The position numbers and the translations under genes were made by a program. Source: Poecilobothrus nobilitatus (Eukaryota; Arthropoda; Insecta; Diptera; Dolichopodidae). From it: 64,000 nt of DNA. Positions 10,622 through 24,000 of the stretch are shown here, one piece after another (positions within the stretch are counted from its first letter, which is position 1; the number at the start of each line of letters is the position of its first letter). The notes under the pieces are model-generated. The model saw nothing but the letters and a program-made list of their open reading frames with translations, was not told the DNA's origin and did no database searches. The DNA is taken from positions 52,719,445 through 52,783,444 of the forward strand of contig OX352772.1 of the NCBI GenBank assembly GCA_947095535.1. The letters are read 5' to 3'.

Positions 10622-12450
10622 TTTTGTTTTTTTGGTTTTTTTTTTTTAAATTTAAAAATTTTATTTTGTTTTAAAATCTATCACATATTTTTATGAAAGA
10701 AACTTTTTTTTTAAACAAATAATATTTTTGTTTTTTCGTTTATAATATTTCAACGCTTGTGCGCATAAATTTTCGTCGTTTCCAATTGCAGATGCTAGCC
10801 ATCAATAAATTAATTTATTGGGTTTGTCAAAGTTTTTTTTTTGCAGCTGCATTTTTTCTTGTTGCCAGATTAAGATACTGACTTTGGAAATATGCAAAGA
10901 ATATAAGTATATATTATTAAAATATAATCATTAAATATATAATTAATGTATCAATTTATTTACATTAAAAAATGTTACCAAATTGTAGAAACCAATTTTT
11001 CAGCACCATTCAATAGTTTTGGCTATAAATATTGAAGAAAGGATTTCAGGAACGAAAAGAATGCAAGTAAATGGTCAGAAGAAATGAAAGAATATGAAAG
11101 GGTCTATAGAGAAAGAATAGAGGAAGGGTTGAAGTCTATAACTTATTGTCAATAAACTGACATCTACTTCTAGGTTTTATCCATCTAGGCATTTTCAAAA
11201 GTAATAGTGAATGAATGTGTAAAATTTGTTAATGGAATTTGAAGGAAGGTTTTGATAATTTAATTTTTACTGAGGAAGTGAAAAATATTCGTAAAAAAAT
11301 GGTCTAATGTTACATCAATATGTAAAAGAAAAACAGTTCCAGTTTCGACTAGATCGTTTATTAGATGTATGGTAATTTTAAGATTTTGACAAAGTAATTA
11401 AAGACACTTGACGTCATCCAAAATGTATAAATTACATTTAATTCTGAATCGTCGCCTTAAAGCTTTAATTATCACCTTAAAGTCTTAAACTATAGCTGGA
11501 GAGTTTTTTGTGCAAGATATAGCACATCATTAGACATTGATATGATAAACTTTATCCTATTATTGAATCCTCTTTCAGTACTTTAGGTTAGATCACTGTT
11601 TACCACGATGGTGAAGGTGTTGCAATGGGGTTAATTAAATCACCATCCATATATTAATAAAATATGTTAATAAAATTTTATCTTAAAAAAACATACTATT
11701 CAATAGTTTCTTATGAATACACAATGTTCATCCCAACGTTTTCTCCGTTTTCTTTTTTATTTTCTCTTATTGTTGTGCTGAAAATTTTCCAGTTAGAAAA
11801 ATAAAAAAAACCAATGCTTGAAGCTTTTTTTGGTTGTCTGTTTTTTAAGTTTGGAAAAATTTATTCAATATTTACAACAACAATAAATTAAAACAAACTT
11901 TTCTTATTTTCTTTTAATTTTTATTGTTTAAATTTTTTCATGTTTGTTTCGTTTTTTTTTTCTTGTTTTTTTTTTTTTTTGCGTTTTGTCATTGTGTGAA
12001 AAGAATAAAAGAATATTTTTTTTCTTTCATTGTGTTTTCCTTTCAAAAATTTTGTAAAAAATTTTCTTTGAATAATTTGTGTCATAGAATATAAATATGG
12101 AAATGTTCATTTTTTTTCAGTTTGTTTGTAACAAAGAATTAAAAACGAAAATTTTGTGTATTGTGAGATTTTTCAATTTTAATTACGAAGTATCCTGGAC
12201 TACAATGGTAATTAAAAGACAATATAATAGTGACAAAAATTAAAAGAAAAAAAAATAAATACAATAATCACAGGGATGTTATTAAAAATGTTAAGAGGTG
12301 GGTGGTAAAACTATCTTATATAGAATGTATAATTTAAGCTAACGCCCAAATTGAGAATAAAATTGTTACCTAGTAAGAAAATAACTTGGAAAAAAATTAA
12401 ACTACAATATGAAATTAATTTATAATTAAAAAAATTCGGTTTTATGACTT
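10622..12450. other. A+T-rich stretch, no gene seen
   Basis: There is no gene I can support. Dense T runs occur at 11950-11985. The stretch 11580-11650 is less biased in composition but has no open frame of note. Confidence 0.45.
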
Positions 12451-12452
12451 TA

Positions 12453-12672
12453 CCTGATTGTCTCCTTACAGTTCCACTCACAATTCAAAGTTTACGCAGC
12501 CTTGCCCTCTTTCCCTACTCTACCAATATACTGCTTTAACAGTTAGGGTTTTATACCAATCAATTGGTCAAAGGGGAACGTTGGCTTGATCAGTAAGATC
12601 TATCAAAAATCTGACACTGCCAAAGAGGTAGTCTTGCTGCCTTTAGGAAGAAACCTCTCTTAGGAAACAAAA
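12453..12672 (+). mobile_element. S1 SINE, 3' part (copy d)
   Basis: This aligns with the minus strand of the complete copy at 38.7-39.0 kb. Shared blocks in order are 'tgt(t/c)tccttaca', 'ccactc.caattcaa', 'ccctactc', 'gatcagtaa', 'aatctgacact.cca' and 'cctc.cttagga'. It then runs into an A-rich tail at 12666-12672. The tRNA head is missing, as in a 5'-truncated retroposon. The orientation is opposite to the other clear S1 copies, which helps to define the 3' end. Confidence 0.6.
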
Positions 12673-13057
12673 AATAATATATTTAGCTGCACTTTAGAAA
12701 AAACTCATAGGCGACTGTTGATTTTCTCATGTATAGATTTACGTAATATAAAGTAAGTGGACCTCAATTATATTTTTATTTACACATTTTATTACTTACA
12801 TTTTTCAATATTTCAGTGCAGTGAAATATTTTTCTTAAAATCTTAATAATTACTTAAAAATGTAATGTTTTATCATACTCCGAAAAATTTATCACACTAT
12901 TTAAATTGTCTCGTTTCTTTTCTATGTATATCTATTATAAGTTTTTGACACAGGAAATATACCATATATATATTATATTAAAAGATCACAGGAAATATTT
13001 AGTTTTACGTATAAAGAAAATCAAAATTACCATTAAAAAAAATGCAATCAAATAAAT

Positions 13058-13225
13058 CCTTTTTTTTATTTTCCCTGTCACATAAATGTAACAAGGCAAT
13101 GTTTCCTTATCAGGCGTGGCTGTACATGTCGTAAGGGGGAATTATTCTTACGACGTGTGTGAGATTCCAACCCGCACTTTCTTGGTGTTTGCAGCGTATG
13201 TTAGCTCTTGTATGCTCTCATAGCA
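13058..13225 (-). mobile_element. S2 tRNA-derived SINE, copy b
   Basis: On the minus strand, the tRNA-like head region is followed by the family hairpin: GTCGTAAG and CTTACGAC (plus 13129-13155) are 8-bp complementary arms. The tail is the T run at about 13060-13068. It shares 'cacataaatgt', 'aggcgtggctgta' and 'cttggtgttt' with the copies at 2.5, 55.4 and 61.9 kb. The B box is partly degenerate ('gagattccaaccc' on the plus strand). Confidence 0.65.
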
Positions 13226-13235
13226 GTTTATTTTA

Positions 13236-13815
13236 AAGTTCCTTCTTGGGATATGTATATTATGTTAGTAAGTTTACTTTAACTGATGACGTTTAATTCT
13301 TTGAAAGATAAATCAAGATAAATAATGTCTCATTTTCTATAGCAACTTATAGAAGAAAAAAATAGCACTTATTAGTTATTAAAAACAATATTTTTTAGTA
13401 AAGAAGAAATAACTGTAAAGGGAGTCAAAATACAAATTGTCTAAATAATAATAAATGTCCGCATTTTTTTGTTTACTATTGTATTGGATTGAAGAAAATA
13501 AAAATTATGATTCTTTTGTTTTGTATTTGGATAAAAATTAGAAAATTAGATAAATTTTTTTCTTTTAAAAACTTTAAATACTTCCTAATATTTTTGCAAA
13601 TTTGCAGAAACTTAAGTGGAATTTTTAAACTTTTTTTTTTTTTTTTTGATAGATGGATGATTGTAGCAGCTATTCTCTTGATGCAAATCAAATTAGCAGA
13701 AAGCAGAAAAATTTTCTTGAATTGTAAAAATGAATCTAATTAAAAATATTGTAGTATTTGTTTGTTTCATGGAACCGATTTTGTCTATAGAAATAAAACA
13801 AAAAACGAAGAAAAA
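13236..13815. other. A+T-rich stretch, no gene seen
   Basis: Overlapping frames on both strands at 13476-13743 are low-complexity products of composition. No element ends are visible. Confidence 0.45.
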
Positions 13816-13820
13816 AGAAA

Positions 13821-14438
13821 ATCAATGGTTTTTAAAGACGCACATTTTCCAAAAAGCAATACAAACAGTTTAGTATAGTTTGGCTTGCATCAAAATTTCT
13901 AAGTTTTTTTTTTTTTATTTTTAGGAAAAAATCTGAATAGGATGACAAAAAAACCTGAAAAAGAAAGCGATATTTTTTACAATTTTAAGCAAAACCCTTT
14001 ATCCTTTAGTACCCTTTAGGAAATTAAGAAAAACTATTAGCACGTATAAAATTATAATTTTGAAACTTAAATTTTTGCATTTTACTGTGAAAAAATGTGC
14101 ACAGCTGTCTAAAAATAGCAAAGTATAAATTTTTGACTCCTAATATCCCTTAAACTGGCACATAAACGGTAAAATTAAAAACTAAATTTAAAAAAAAATT
14201 GTATAATATTGATATTTATTTATAACGGTAAAGAAAAATCCTATAAGCGGAACCTGATATATATACCGACACATTTGAAAATAGGGGGTTTATCAATATT
14301 TAAACGGTTTGTAACCGGTAGGGCTACATAAGAAAGTTGTCAACATTAAAATTTTATTGCTTTATCTTACATAGTGTAAAAGACGAACTGATGAAGTGAC
14401 AGACGAGTGAAACTTAAAAGCTAATTTTTCAAAATGTC
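13821..14438 (-). mobile_element. HINE-A decayed copy (A6)
   Basis: The plus-strand order follows the intact copies: 'caatggtttttaaagacgcacatt' type terminus at 13823, 'caatacaaacagttta', 'aagaaaaactattagcacgta', 'ctgtctaaaaatagcaaa', 'ataacggtaa', 'gggctacat.agaaagttgt', then a degraded array ('agacgaactgatgaagtgacagacgagtgaaac') and terminal remnant 'gctaatttttcaaaatg'. No coding frame. Confidence 0.65.
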
Positions 14439-14439
14439 T

Positions 14440-15505
14440 TTTTGTTGCTATGGAACAGCAATTCGGAATAAAATTATAGAATGGTTTGTTTTTGATTTTT
14501 TTTTCTTTTTGTTATTTAATAAAACAAAAAATGATAAAATTTTTAAATTGTCCTTTTATTTTTAAAATAATTGAGAAAAGGATATTTTTGACTATTTGTA
14601 GAATATTCGAATTCGTATTAAATTAAATTAAAAGTTGACTAAAGAAAAATCACAAAATTTAATTTGAAAGAATTAATTTCAACATTTTACCAACAAACCA
14701 TAATTATACAACTTATTGTTAAAAATCTTATTTTGTTTATTTTATATTTAAAAAATTTAAATTTTTTAATTAAGTATAAAATAGTTAATATAATACATTT
14801 AATAATATGGTTTTATATTTTTGTTTCTTTACAGGTATGTTGTTTTGTATAAAATTAAACTTTTACTTTACCGAAATGTAAGTAGTAATTAATTAAAAAG
14901 AATATTTTCTAAGAAATTGTTTAATTTACAATCCAATCCAATTATATACTTCAAGTCCTTTTTATAGAAGATTTGCATTGCACTTAAGTGTTTTATATAT
15001 AGCACAACTGTAATAAGATTATTATTGTGCAGCTTCCTCATATTTAACAAACAAAATATTTAATAATTCGAATAAATTACCTATATGCGATATATAAGTA
15101 TTAATTAAAATTTACTAATCTACCAATAGAAATTATTTCGCCTCTCTATACAGGTTAAGTGTGCCTTCATACATTTGATGCAACCAAGCTTCATGACTTT
15201 ACAGTTTCTTAAATCAACCAGATTTTTATTTTTTTGTCTTTCCTTTTATATACCAATGATAGCTTTATTAATTTCAACTTCTTTTTTGTTATTTTGTAGT
15301 TTAATTTTAGGTGCTTATATTTGCTTAGTACTAAGACTATGTAAGACCTTAACTATTCCCCTAAAACCTAACTTAACCCTGTCTTAGGTAGCTGGGCAGC
15401 TAAAAATTGAGGTAAAAAAGGAAGGTAAATTGACTTGAAAAAGAAGGAGCTGCAACTCCTTTTAGAAGTTCCGAAACTTTTTATGGCATAGGTCAACATA
15501 AAATG
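14440..15505. other. A+T-rich stretch, no gene seen
   Basis: A 70-residue hydrophobic frame at 15175-15387 starts with a plausible ATG but is T-rich throughout and unlike a known protein. No other feature is supported. Confidence 0.4.
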
Positions 15506-15509
15506 AAGC

Positions 15510-15964
15510 TCGGCAGAATAAAATCCAACGGTTTTAAAAGGCGCACATTTTTTAAAAAACTATAGAAATTATTTAGAAATTGTCACTTAAACCAAATTTT
15601 GTAATTTTTCTTAGAATTTTATATAATAGTAAAAATTGTTAATAATTAAAAGACACTTTCTTAATTTTAAGGCAATCTTACATAACAAAGAAAATCTTCT
15701 AATACACGCTCCTAATAATCTTTAATAAATAAACGTTTTTAAATTGAACAAATGTTAAGCAGAAATTGAGATATGCTGATTTACAAAAATGCATTTTCCA
15801 AAGTTTTAATGAGACTACCAATGATTAAAAATTTATTGTTCTATCTTTAACGGTCCAGGAGGTTTGAAAGCAGACGGATGTACGGAGTGACGGACAATGC
15901 AAAGATAAAGTGAAACCAATAGGCAACATTTTTCAAATTTGGTTTTGATAAATGTGCTAAAAAT
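15510..15964 (-). mobile_element. HINE-A decayed, internally deleted copy (A7)
   Basis: It opens with 'gaataaaatccaacggtttt' at about 15516 and 'ggcgcacattttttaaaaaa'. It ends with a short array ('cagacggatgtacggagtgacggac'), 'agtgaaaccaataggca' and the terminal stretch 'aatgtgctaaaaa' at about 15951-15963. The order and both ends match HINE-A; the middle is shortened. Confidence 0.7.
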
Positions 15965-15999
15965 TATTAAAATGGTAAAAGGAAAGCTGTAACAATCTA

Positions 16000-16255
16000 A
16001 GGAGCTTCTGCGAAACTCAAACCGGAAAAGATAAAAAAAATCATAGGATAATTAAAAACAAACTGAGAATTCTAATTTGATACCTGTATACTATGAAACC
16101 GTGCCGCTTTACTACGAGCAAGAGAAGTTCACCTAGAAGCATACTGCTTTACCAAAGATTAACAACCAGAAATAAAGCTACTAAAGATCTTTAGGCAATA
16201 GACAGTAGTGTTGACAGAAGTATTATAAGCTAAGGCAAAATTTATAGCCCGTAGT
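16000..16255 (+). repeat. Dispersed repeat R52, decayed copy
   Basis: This is similar to 52345-52700. Shared blocks in order are 'ccg(g/a)aaaagata', 'gagaattctaat' versus 'agaattctaat', 'gctttact.c..gcaag', 'gaagcata(c/t)tgctttacc(a/g)aagat', 'aaagatcttta' and 'gacagaagtattataa'. The frame open at 52 kb is broken here by several stops within the first 40 bases, so this copy is dead if the repeat once coded. Confidence 0.55.
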
Positions 16256-16259
16256 AATT

Positions 16260-17312
16260 CATAGCCCGTATTGCTTACACCCCTTTCAAAAAAAATTTAA
16301 CCTACTCTAAGATTACTTTTAAATTCATATAATTTTTAGTTACATTTTAAATTTCCTGTCGTTGGGCTTTTTGATAATTTTAATATTTCATAGGGTAAAA
16401 CTATATCGATTAAATCACGTTATCAATATTAAAACGTCTCAATATATGGAATAAACGCAAACTGTTAAAACTTTTACAGAGAACAAGAACTTCTTAAATT
16501 TTTTTAATCCATTTCTTTAATTTGATCCCAATCCAAATATACTTTATCTATGATATTGTGGAGATTAAATTTTGATCCAAGTCCAATTATTGTTTCAAAT
16601 TCCAATATTTAAGAATACTAATAAGATTAATTTAAATAAACTTAAAACGCACATACTTAACATTATATTTTTAAAGAAACAAAAACTCCTTTATAAAATT
16701 CAATAATATAAAAAATTCTATTCTTGTATACCTTATAAACATATTAAAACACCCCCAGACAATTTTAAAGAGTATATGTATATATAATATAAGAGTTTAT
16801 CCAAATAGGTATTAGAAGATTTTGGGTGCCAATATTTTAAGTAAGAAAATCGTATTTAAAACAACCAAAAAGGAAAGAAAAAAAAAATTACCATGGTTAG
16901 AGAATGTTTCATTCTTTAAATTTATGTTAGTAAATAAAATCCATATTTTAGATGTAGCTTAACATAAATATCTCGTAATTTTGTATTATATATTATTTTA
17001 TATCAATTCAACCTTTATTTTGTTTTAATTTAAATAATCAAAGCAAAGCAAATAAATTCTTTTGTAATAGAAAGAGAAAAGAAATATTTTGCCAGAAATG
17101 GAATAAAAAATTAAAAACAAAAAAAAAAAAAAAAAATCAGAAGAAAAATTAAAGAAAAATCCATATATTTTTAAATAAACATTGAAAATTTATTACCAAA
17201 AGATTTTTAAAATTTTTTTTTGGTTGTTTTCCAAAAGAAAATTATTTAGAATGAAAACAATAACAACAAAGAAAAATGCACATGATCCAAATAAAATATG
17301 AAAGGTTAACCC
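16260..17312. other. A+T-rich stretch, no gene seen
   Basis: Poly-A runs near 17110-17137 and no supported feature. A short phrase 'gatccaa(g/t)tccaatta' recurs loosely near 16525 and 16575. Confidence 0.45.
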
Positions 17313-17315
17313 AAA

Positions 17316-18048
17316 GCAAGGGAGTATGTAATAACCAAAGGAGTTTTTAAAGGACGATATTTTCAAAGGACATTAAAAACTTTTTAGAACTGTGTGACAA
17401 CTTTTGCTTCACTATTTTTAATTTCTATTTAATCCTAGAATTTTTTATATAGGTAAGAAAAAGTTGTTAAAAAACAAGATAGACACTGTCTTCAGTTTTA
17501 AGTAACCCCGATTTAATTAAGAAAACCGTTAACAATAATATAAAAATATAAAGTGGAAGACTTAATTATCTTAAATTACATATTTTAAAGGGATGTCACT
17601 ATTACAGATGTCTAAAAGTAGCAAACTTTAAATTATCCTAATTGAATCCTAATAACTCTTAAATAATAGGAAGTGTAAAAAGTTTTTCTGAGGTAACTTA
17701 TACCTTATTCTCAAACATTTATGTCCTCTCTATAGGTTTGGACTAATAATTTTAAGGGGATACAAAGGAATCAAAATTCTCATTTCACCAAAAAGTAAAC
17801 TAAATGGCATACAATTTTTTGTAACTTTTATATTTATTTATAGGTTTATAAAGTTATTAGAAGTCGTTAGAAGATATTAGATAAGGCAACATGAACAAAT
17901 TATGTAATAAGATTAATTTGTTTATGAGGCCTATCAATCGTTGATACTCGAGTGCTTCGAATTAAACGTTCTAGAGTTTTATAAAGAAATAGACAGACGA
18001 ACATAGTGAGTCTAATATGAAAATTTTTTTAAAAAAATATGCTGTTAA
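17316..18048 (-). mobile_element. HINE-A decayed copy (A8)
   Basis: It begins 'gcaagggagtatgtaataac' at 17316 (compare 'caaggtagaatgtaaacc' in intact copies). It continues with 'aactttttagaactgtgtgac', 'aagaaaaccgttaacaata', 'acagatgtctaaaagtagcaa' and 'ctaataactctta'. It ends with array remnant 'agacagacgaacatagtgag' and terminal remnant 'atatgctgttaaaa'. Heavily mutated. Confidence 0.6.
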
Positions 18049-18049
18049 A

Positions 18050-21000
18050 AGAATATCTACTAATTTGTTTTACAATAAGATATAACGATTTGAGAATACT
18101 AAAATGATTATTGCAAATATGATGTGTGCTATTGAATGTTACTTTTCTAAGATATCTTAACTTTTAAGAATTATTAAGTCTTAAAATCACTTTCATTTCA
18201 ATATTTTTAATAAAAAATTGCATTCAAAATGACTTTGAAAGAAATTATTTTGGTCTAAACTGAAATTCTTTTTCAAATATATCTTATTTTTTTGGCTCGA
18301 AAACCGATAACGAAGAGGGTTTAGCTTCCTTTTCGAAGAAAAACTAACATTCATTATAAATGATGTTCATTATTCTTGTTTACAAGTGATAGATCAGATC
18401 TTAAAAAAAAAAATGATCCTTAGTCTGTTTAACTACTACAGGTGATTCACAATTTTATTGATGAATCTGGAACTAAAAATAGATTTTAAAAATTTCAGAA
18501 TCAGAAATTCTTTAAATATTTTTTTTTCTTAATTTAAAGTTTGGGACGATTAAAGTGCATTTTAAATTAATTACATTGAAGTGTATTAAACATATAATTT
18601 AAAGAATAGTACAGTTCATGATATGGTACGAGGAAATTATTGAAACGCCAAATTTTCGAAAAAAAAAATTTAATGCCAGGCCCTAGCCTTAATATTATTG
18701 AAGCAAAACCCAATTTTAGATGGTTATATTATTACAGACTTAGCGATATTATAAATGTAACTATCCTCTACTGTAACCATTTTTCCTACGGATCTCATCC
18801 TTGAAGACATAAAAAAAATTTAAAATGTTTTACAGTAATAAAATAAATTTATAGAGAGGAATAAAGGAAAAACGAAAAAAAAAAGTAGAAAATAACGATA
18901 CCACAACAAAAAACAAAATTATTTTGCCCAAATAAAAATTTTATGCGATAAAGACACATTTAAATAAACATATCTTTTGCCGTTTGTATGTAGATATGCT
19001 GTTACATTAAAGGAAACAAAAAACAATCGGACAAAAAATGAAGGATGAAATAAAAATATTTATAAACACATATGTTTAAATTCTCGATATTTAAAATTGT
19101 GTAGTTAAAGAGATTTTCACATATTGTATATTCTAAAGAGTGTTAAGCAAGAATTTAGATGTTAAAAATATAGTACCTACCAACTTAAAGATCAAAGATA
19201 AAGACTGAATTTTTTCTTTGAAAGATAATGCCATTTAAAGACTGATGAAATTTGTATCGTAATCAATTTTATTCCTAAGTGTTAGGTAGGTATAATAACA
19301 CGTCAACATTTTGTTATGGATTTTTTCTACTGAATTTTTTGTATCCCTTGGTTAGGTATTTATTTCAAAACTAAGGAATTTAGTAGAAAAACTTAAAGAA
19401 TATTATTAATTAAAAGTGACACGATATAAGACCAAAGTGATATATCTTAAGGTCATCATAATTGCATTAGGTATGGAGCTGTGTTTCCCCAATTGCATGA
19501 TAAAATCTTGGATATAAAACGATTAAAGAAAACTTTAAGAGTATCAATTTAATAAGCATTAAACAATCAAATAATTTTTCGGTTAATAATAAGTATATAG
19601 CATTATGTATATACACCTAAGTAAAATAAATAACGAAATTTATATAAAATGGTAGGGGCAATCACAAACTCTTGCTACATATTTCAACAATAAAGTAATT
19701 TATGTAGTAAACCTCCGCTAAACAAATTATTGAAACACTGATTTTGTATTCAACCATTAGATGTAGACAAAATTTGTCTTTTCACATCTTGCAAGAAATA
19801 AACATTATGGCGTATTGTCCTATACATTTTGCGGTTTCATATTCCTTTGAGTGCATTGAAATATCATAATGCAATTATGCCTTTTTATCCCGCTTAAATC
19901 ATTAATCACCATTATGTCCTTATCACCTTTGGCCAATATTTTGTTTGTTAATTCAATGATCCAACAGAATGATTACTCTCAAAACTAATAATGAATTGGT
20001 CTTATAATTTATAAATACACAATATATTATTTGTTTTATTGAATTTAAAACTCTAAATAAAAGACGGTTTAAGTATTAATGGTTGAATCATCTCCTTTTC
20101 TTTTGTGACTGATACCACTGGTAAGCATAGGTTTTGATGTTTGCTTTAAAAAGGGATTGATTGTGATTATAAAAGAAATAAAAAGAAACCTTTTTTTTAC
20201 AATTGAAGACCACTGAAATGGATGGTTAGTTTCTTTATTAATATCCAAATTCCTGTATAGGGTATTTTGATAATTTTTTTACTTCTTACTTGTTGTTGTA
20301 CCTACTTGTTATCATAAATCGTAAAGTCATGACCAATTCACAAATACAATGCATCTATGAAGAGATATTTGAAAGCTATCGCAATGACACTAAATCAAAA
20401 AAAAAAAAAAAAAATTGTACTGACAGTTGTGCCCATGAAAATCTATAAATTCTGCTGGTTCAAAAATTCCAAATAGATCCCAATTTTCAAAATATCAAAA
20501 ATCATTTTCCACAGGAATCGTAAATTAAGCAATATTTTTTTTTCAATAAATTTGAGTTATTCACATCAAAGATATAGCTAAAAACAAACCACCAAATGAC
20601 GAAAACTATATACTTTTGCATCTTGCGCTGAAATCCGTTAAATAATTTCTTAAAATTCTGATTTCTTTAACTAAAACCATTTATTTTATAAATATTTTTT
20701 TTTTTTTAATTAAAAAATTATAATTTCATAACTAAACTTATTATATTCTACCGGTTATAGATTAGATTTTGTTAATTATTTTGATCTACATACTATTGAG
20801 ACAAAATTTTATGCTTTAATATATGCTTCTATATAGCAATATTTAATTACATTATATGAGGTTTAACAGCTCATACTCACACAAAATAAAATTAAAATAA
20901 TAAGAGCATAACGTTAAGCATAATATAAATAAACACCATTAAATGTATTGAAAAATAATCACTTAAAAAAAAAATACAAAACACACACAAAAAAAAAAAA

Positions 21001-24000
21001 ATTAATTAGCATTTCAATGAAACTTATGACTTTTCCTTATATATGATGAAAATTTCATTTTAATTTTCATTAAAAGGAAAGAAAATAAAACAAAAACAAC
21101 CAAACAAAAACAATAATGATTAAAGTACTTAAATCTCCTTTTTATCCTTATACATAAAAAAGAAAAAAAAGTTTATTCTGAACTCAAAATATATATGATA
21201 GGATAATAGAATTTTTTTTGTTTTTTTTGTTTTTTTTGTTTTTTTGTTTTTTTTTTTTTGTGTTATTTTGGTTTTTTAATAACTTGTCGAACAAAATACC
21301 AAATTGTAATAAAAAGTGCAGCCTATAAAAGCCTTTTACTTTTTCTCTTCTATTCTTATATTCCCATGCACACGGTATAATATAACATGTAAAAATATAA
21401 GTTTAAAACTTCCTGAGAACTAAAAACAACAAAAAAAAAAAAAAAAAACAGTTTGAGTTCCTCATTTTTAAAAAAAATTTCATTTTGAAACAAAAGCAAT
21501 TTTAAATGAAATTTTATGCATTACGCTTCCATTTTTTTTTTATTTTGTTTGTTGTTTTTTTGATAATATAAATCAGTTACGAGGCGTCAGAACATTCTAT
21601 TAATGAGGACTTTTACAGTGGTTTCTTTGTTATATCAAAGAAATATTGCAGGACGTTGAAGATATCGTTATACGAATTGCAAATTAAAAAATAATATTTG
21701 ATATAAGTACCTATATAGTAATTTACAAAAAACACATTCTACGAGGAAACAGATCATAACATTTGGTAAAATTTTAAATTGGTTCCATAACTCAAATACT
21801 AATTTAAAGGCTAATGTTCAATATTTTTCTTTTTGACGTTATTTAAAATATTCTTCAGGAAATATATATAAACATAGACACTATATTGACTATATATAGA
21901 CCTAAACGAAACTAAAATATATAGACCTAATAGACCTAAATAAAACTAAACATATTTTTTTTTTTGGAATTTTTGTTAGGTCTGATAAGAAATGCATAAT
22001 AGTTTTTTAGGCGAGAATTTTCTAGCATATAGAAAACTTATATACATTTTACAAGTCTTATAAAGAGTTATAGGTAGATATGTTTTAATATTATCTTTTC
22101 ATGTTTATGTTCTGTTTTATGATTGGTACTGCTCGTTTGCGTCGACTCAACTCTAATAGAGGATAAACCGTTAAACATACATTTAAATAATTTTCTTGAG
22201 TGATGTTAAGTGATATATTCTATAAACAGATTTTTTTTAAACTCCTGATTTCTCTTAACTACTTCTGATACATTTTTAGATAAGCTCTTACCCATAGCTA
22301 CTCTTTTAAAGCATTACAATGATGCGGAAAATCTAACTTTAAATTAATTGCAAGAAGATCAATACTATTGTTATTAGGTAACATCGTCCCTAAATGTAAA
22401 ATTTATTTTATTTTATTTTTTTGTTAAAAAAAAAAAAAAAACCATTTTGAACTTAACTTATCATAACTTTAGTCACGATAATATGAAACTTTTATTTCAT
22501 TATGATATATATATAAGGCTTGTAGTATTTTTTAATGAAAGTATATAAGTTCAAATAAAATTAGTTTATAATGTCGCTTGAATTAATTTGTATAAAATAT
22601 TATTAAAATTGGATTATTCCCACACAAATTATGATCAATTATTAAGAAAAGTGACAAATGATAATGTATTGAATTTTCTCAGGTGATATGGAAAAAGATT
22701 TATTTTTGATTATCATCAATATATTGTCAATCTTTATTCAACTGACGATGATTTCCATTCAACCGATTTGAATTCTTGCATGAGAACAATTTAAAAAATC
22801 TTCGTTATCCCATATTCTTTTTTAATTTCAAGCTTAGAAATAGAAGTTTGAGGTTAGAGTTTATTTATATCATATTGGATATTGGATTGACTTAAGAAAT
22901 TAAGGAATAGTTTTATCTTAGATTTACTCTACAAGCATTTTAAAATGATGGATTTAAAATAAAATTAAGTCAGTATAAATTTAGTGAAAAATCTGTCAAA
23001 TTTATAATCAATAAATCATTTGCCAAATTGAAATTTTATTTAGTTAGATCCTTAAAGTTGATTTAATCACTCTAAGGATTTTATGCAGTGCTATATAATT
23101 TATTTTTTTTTTTTTATTGATGTTTTGGTAAAAATTGCTGAAGTTTGCAAAATTAAATTTTTTTAACATATTTTTTTTTTTTTTTTTGGTGTACCGTTTT
23201 TTTTTTCGTCCTGGAATAAATAAAGTCAAAAAAAAAAAAACAATATGATTCATTTTTTGTTTTTCTACAAAAAAAAAAAAAGAAAAACCAGATATGAATA
23301 CTATCATTGTATTTAACATAATATTTCGCTACGTTATATAAGTTTAATCCATTTTTTTTTTTTTTTGTATTTTATAAGTGTTTAAATAAGTATGTATGGA
23401 TGTGAATAAATACACAAGAGTTGGGAAATTTTTTAATTACATTTTATGAACTTTATTGCTTTTTATTTGTAATATTGTCAATAATAATATATGGATATAA
23501 AACATATTTATATATGTTGGTATATTTAGGTAAAGTTGGGTGACTTTTTAATAAGTTTATTGTGTTTAAATAATTTAAATGAAAACTTTTGTCCATTTTG
23601 TTTATAATGAGAGGCATAAATTTTCATAAAAATTTAAAGTTGAAGAAAAAATCATGTTTTAAAATGATTTGTCATATTATCATCACATTTAAAATTGTTT
23701 AGTATTATTAAAAGTATCACCTTCAAAGGTCATTATAGTTTAAATACTATTATTAATTTATATATAATGATATTATTTATTTTGTTTATATAATACATTA
23801 TATATTTGGTGGTAAGGACAATTTGTAACGAAAAATTATTGAATTATTAATAAATTTGCATATTTTTATAAAAATTGCATATTTTAAGGGGCACATGGAT
23901 TTTTTTATCTTTTATTAAGATTAGAATTCAAATCAGTTTATATACATACTTTTATTTTTCGTGACTCTAAATTTAATTGCAAATTTCGAATTTTTTTTTT

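Noticed and set aside
13476..13743. Overlapping frames of 71 and 84 codons on opposite strands
   Set aside because: Low-complexity composition only; no start context, motif or conservation signal.
15355..15390. Possible insect telomeric TTAGG repeats ('ctaacttaaccctgtcttagg')
   Set aside because: Only scattered similarity to the pentamer and no tandem array.
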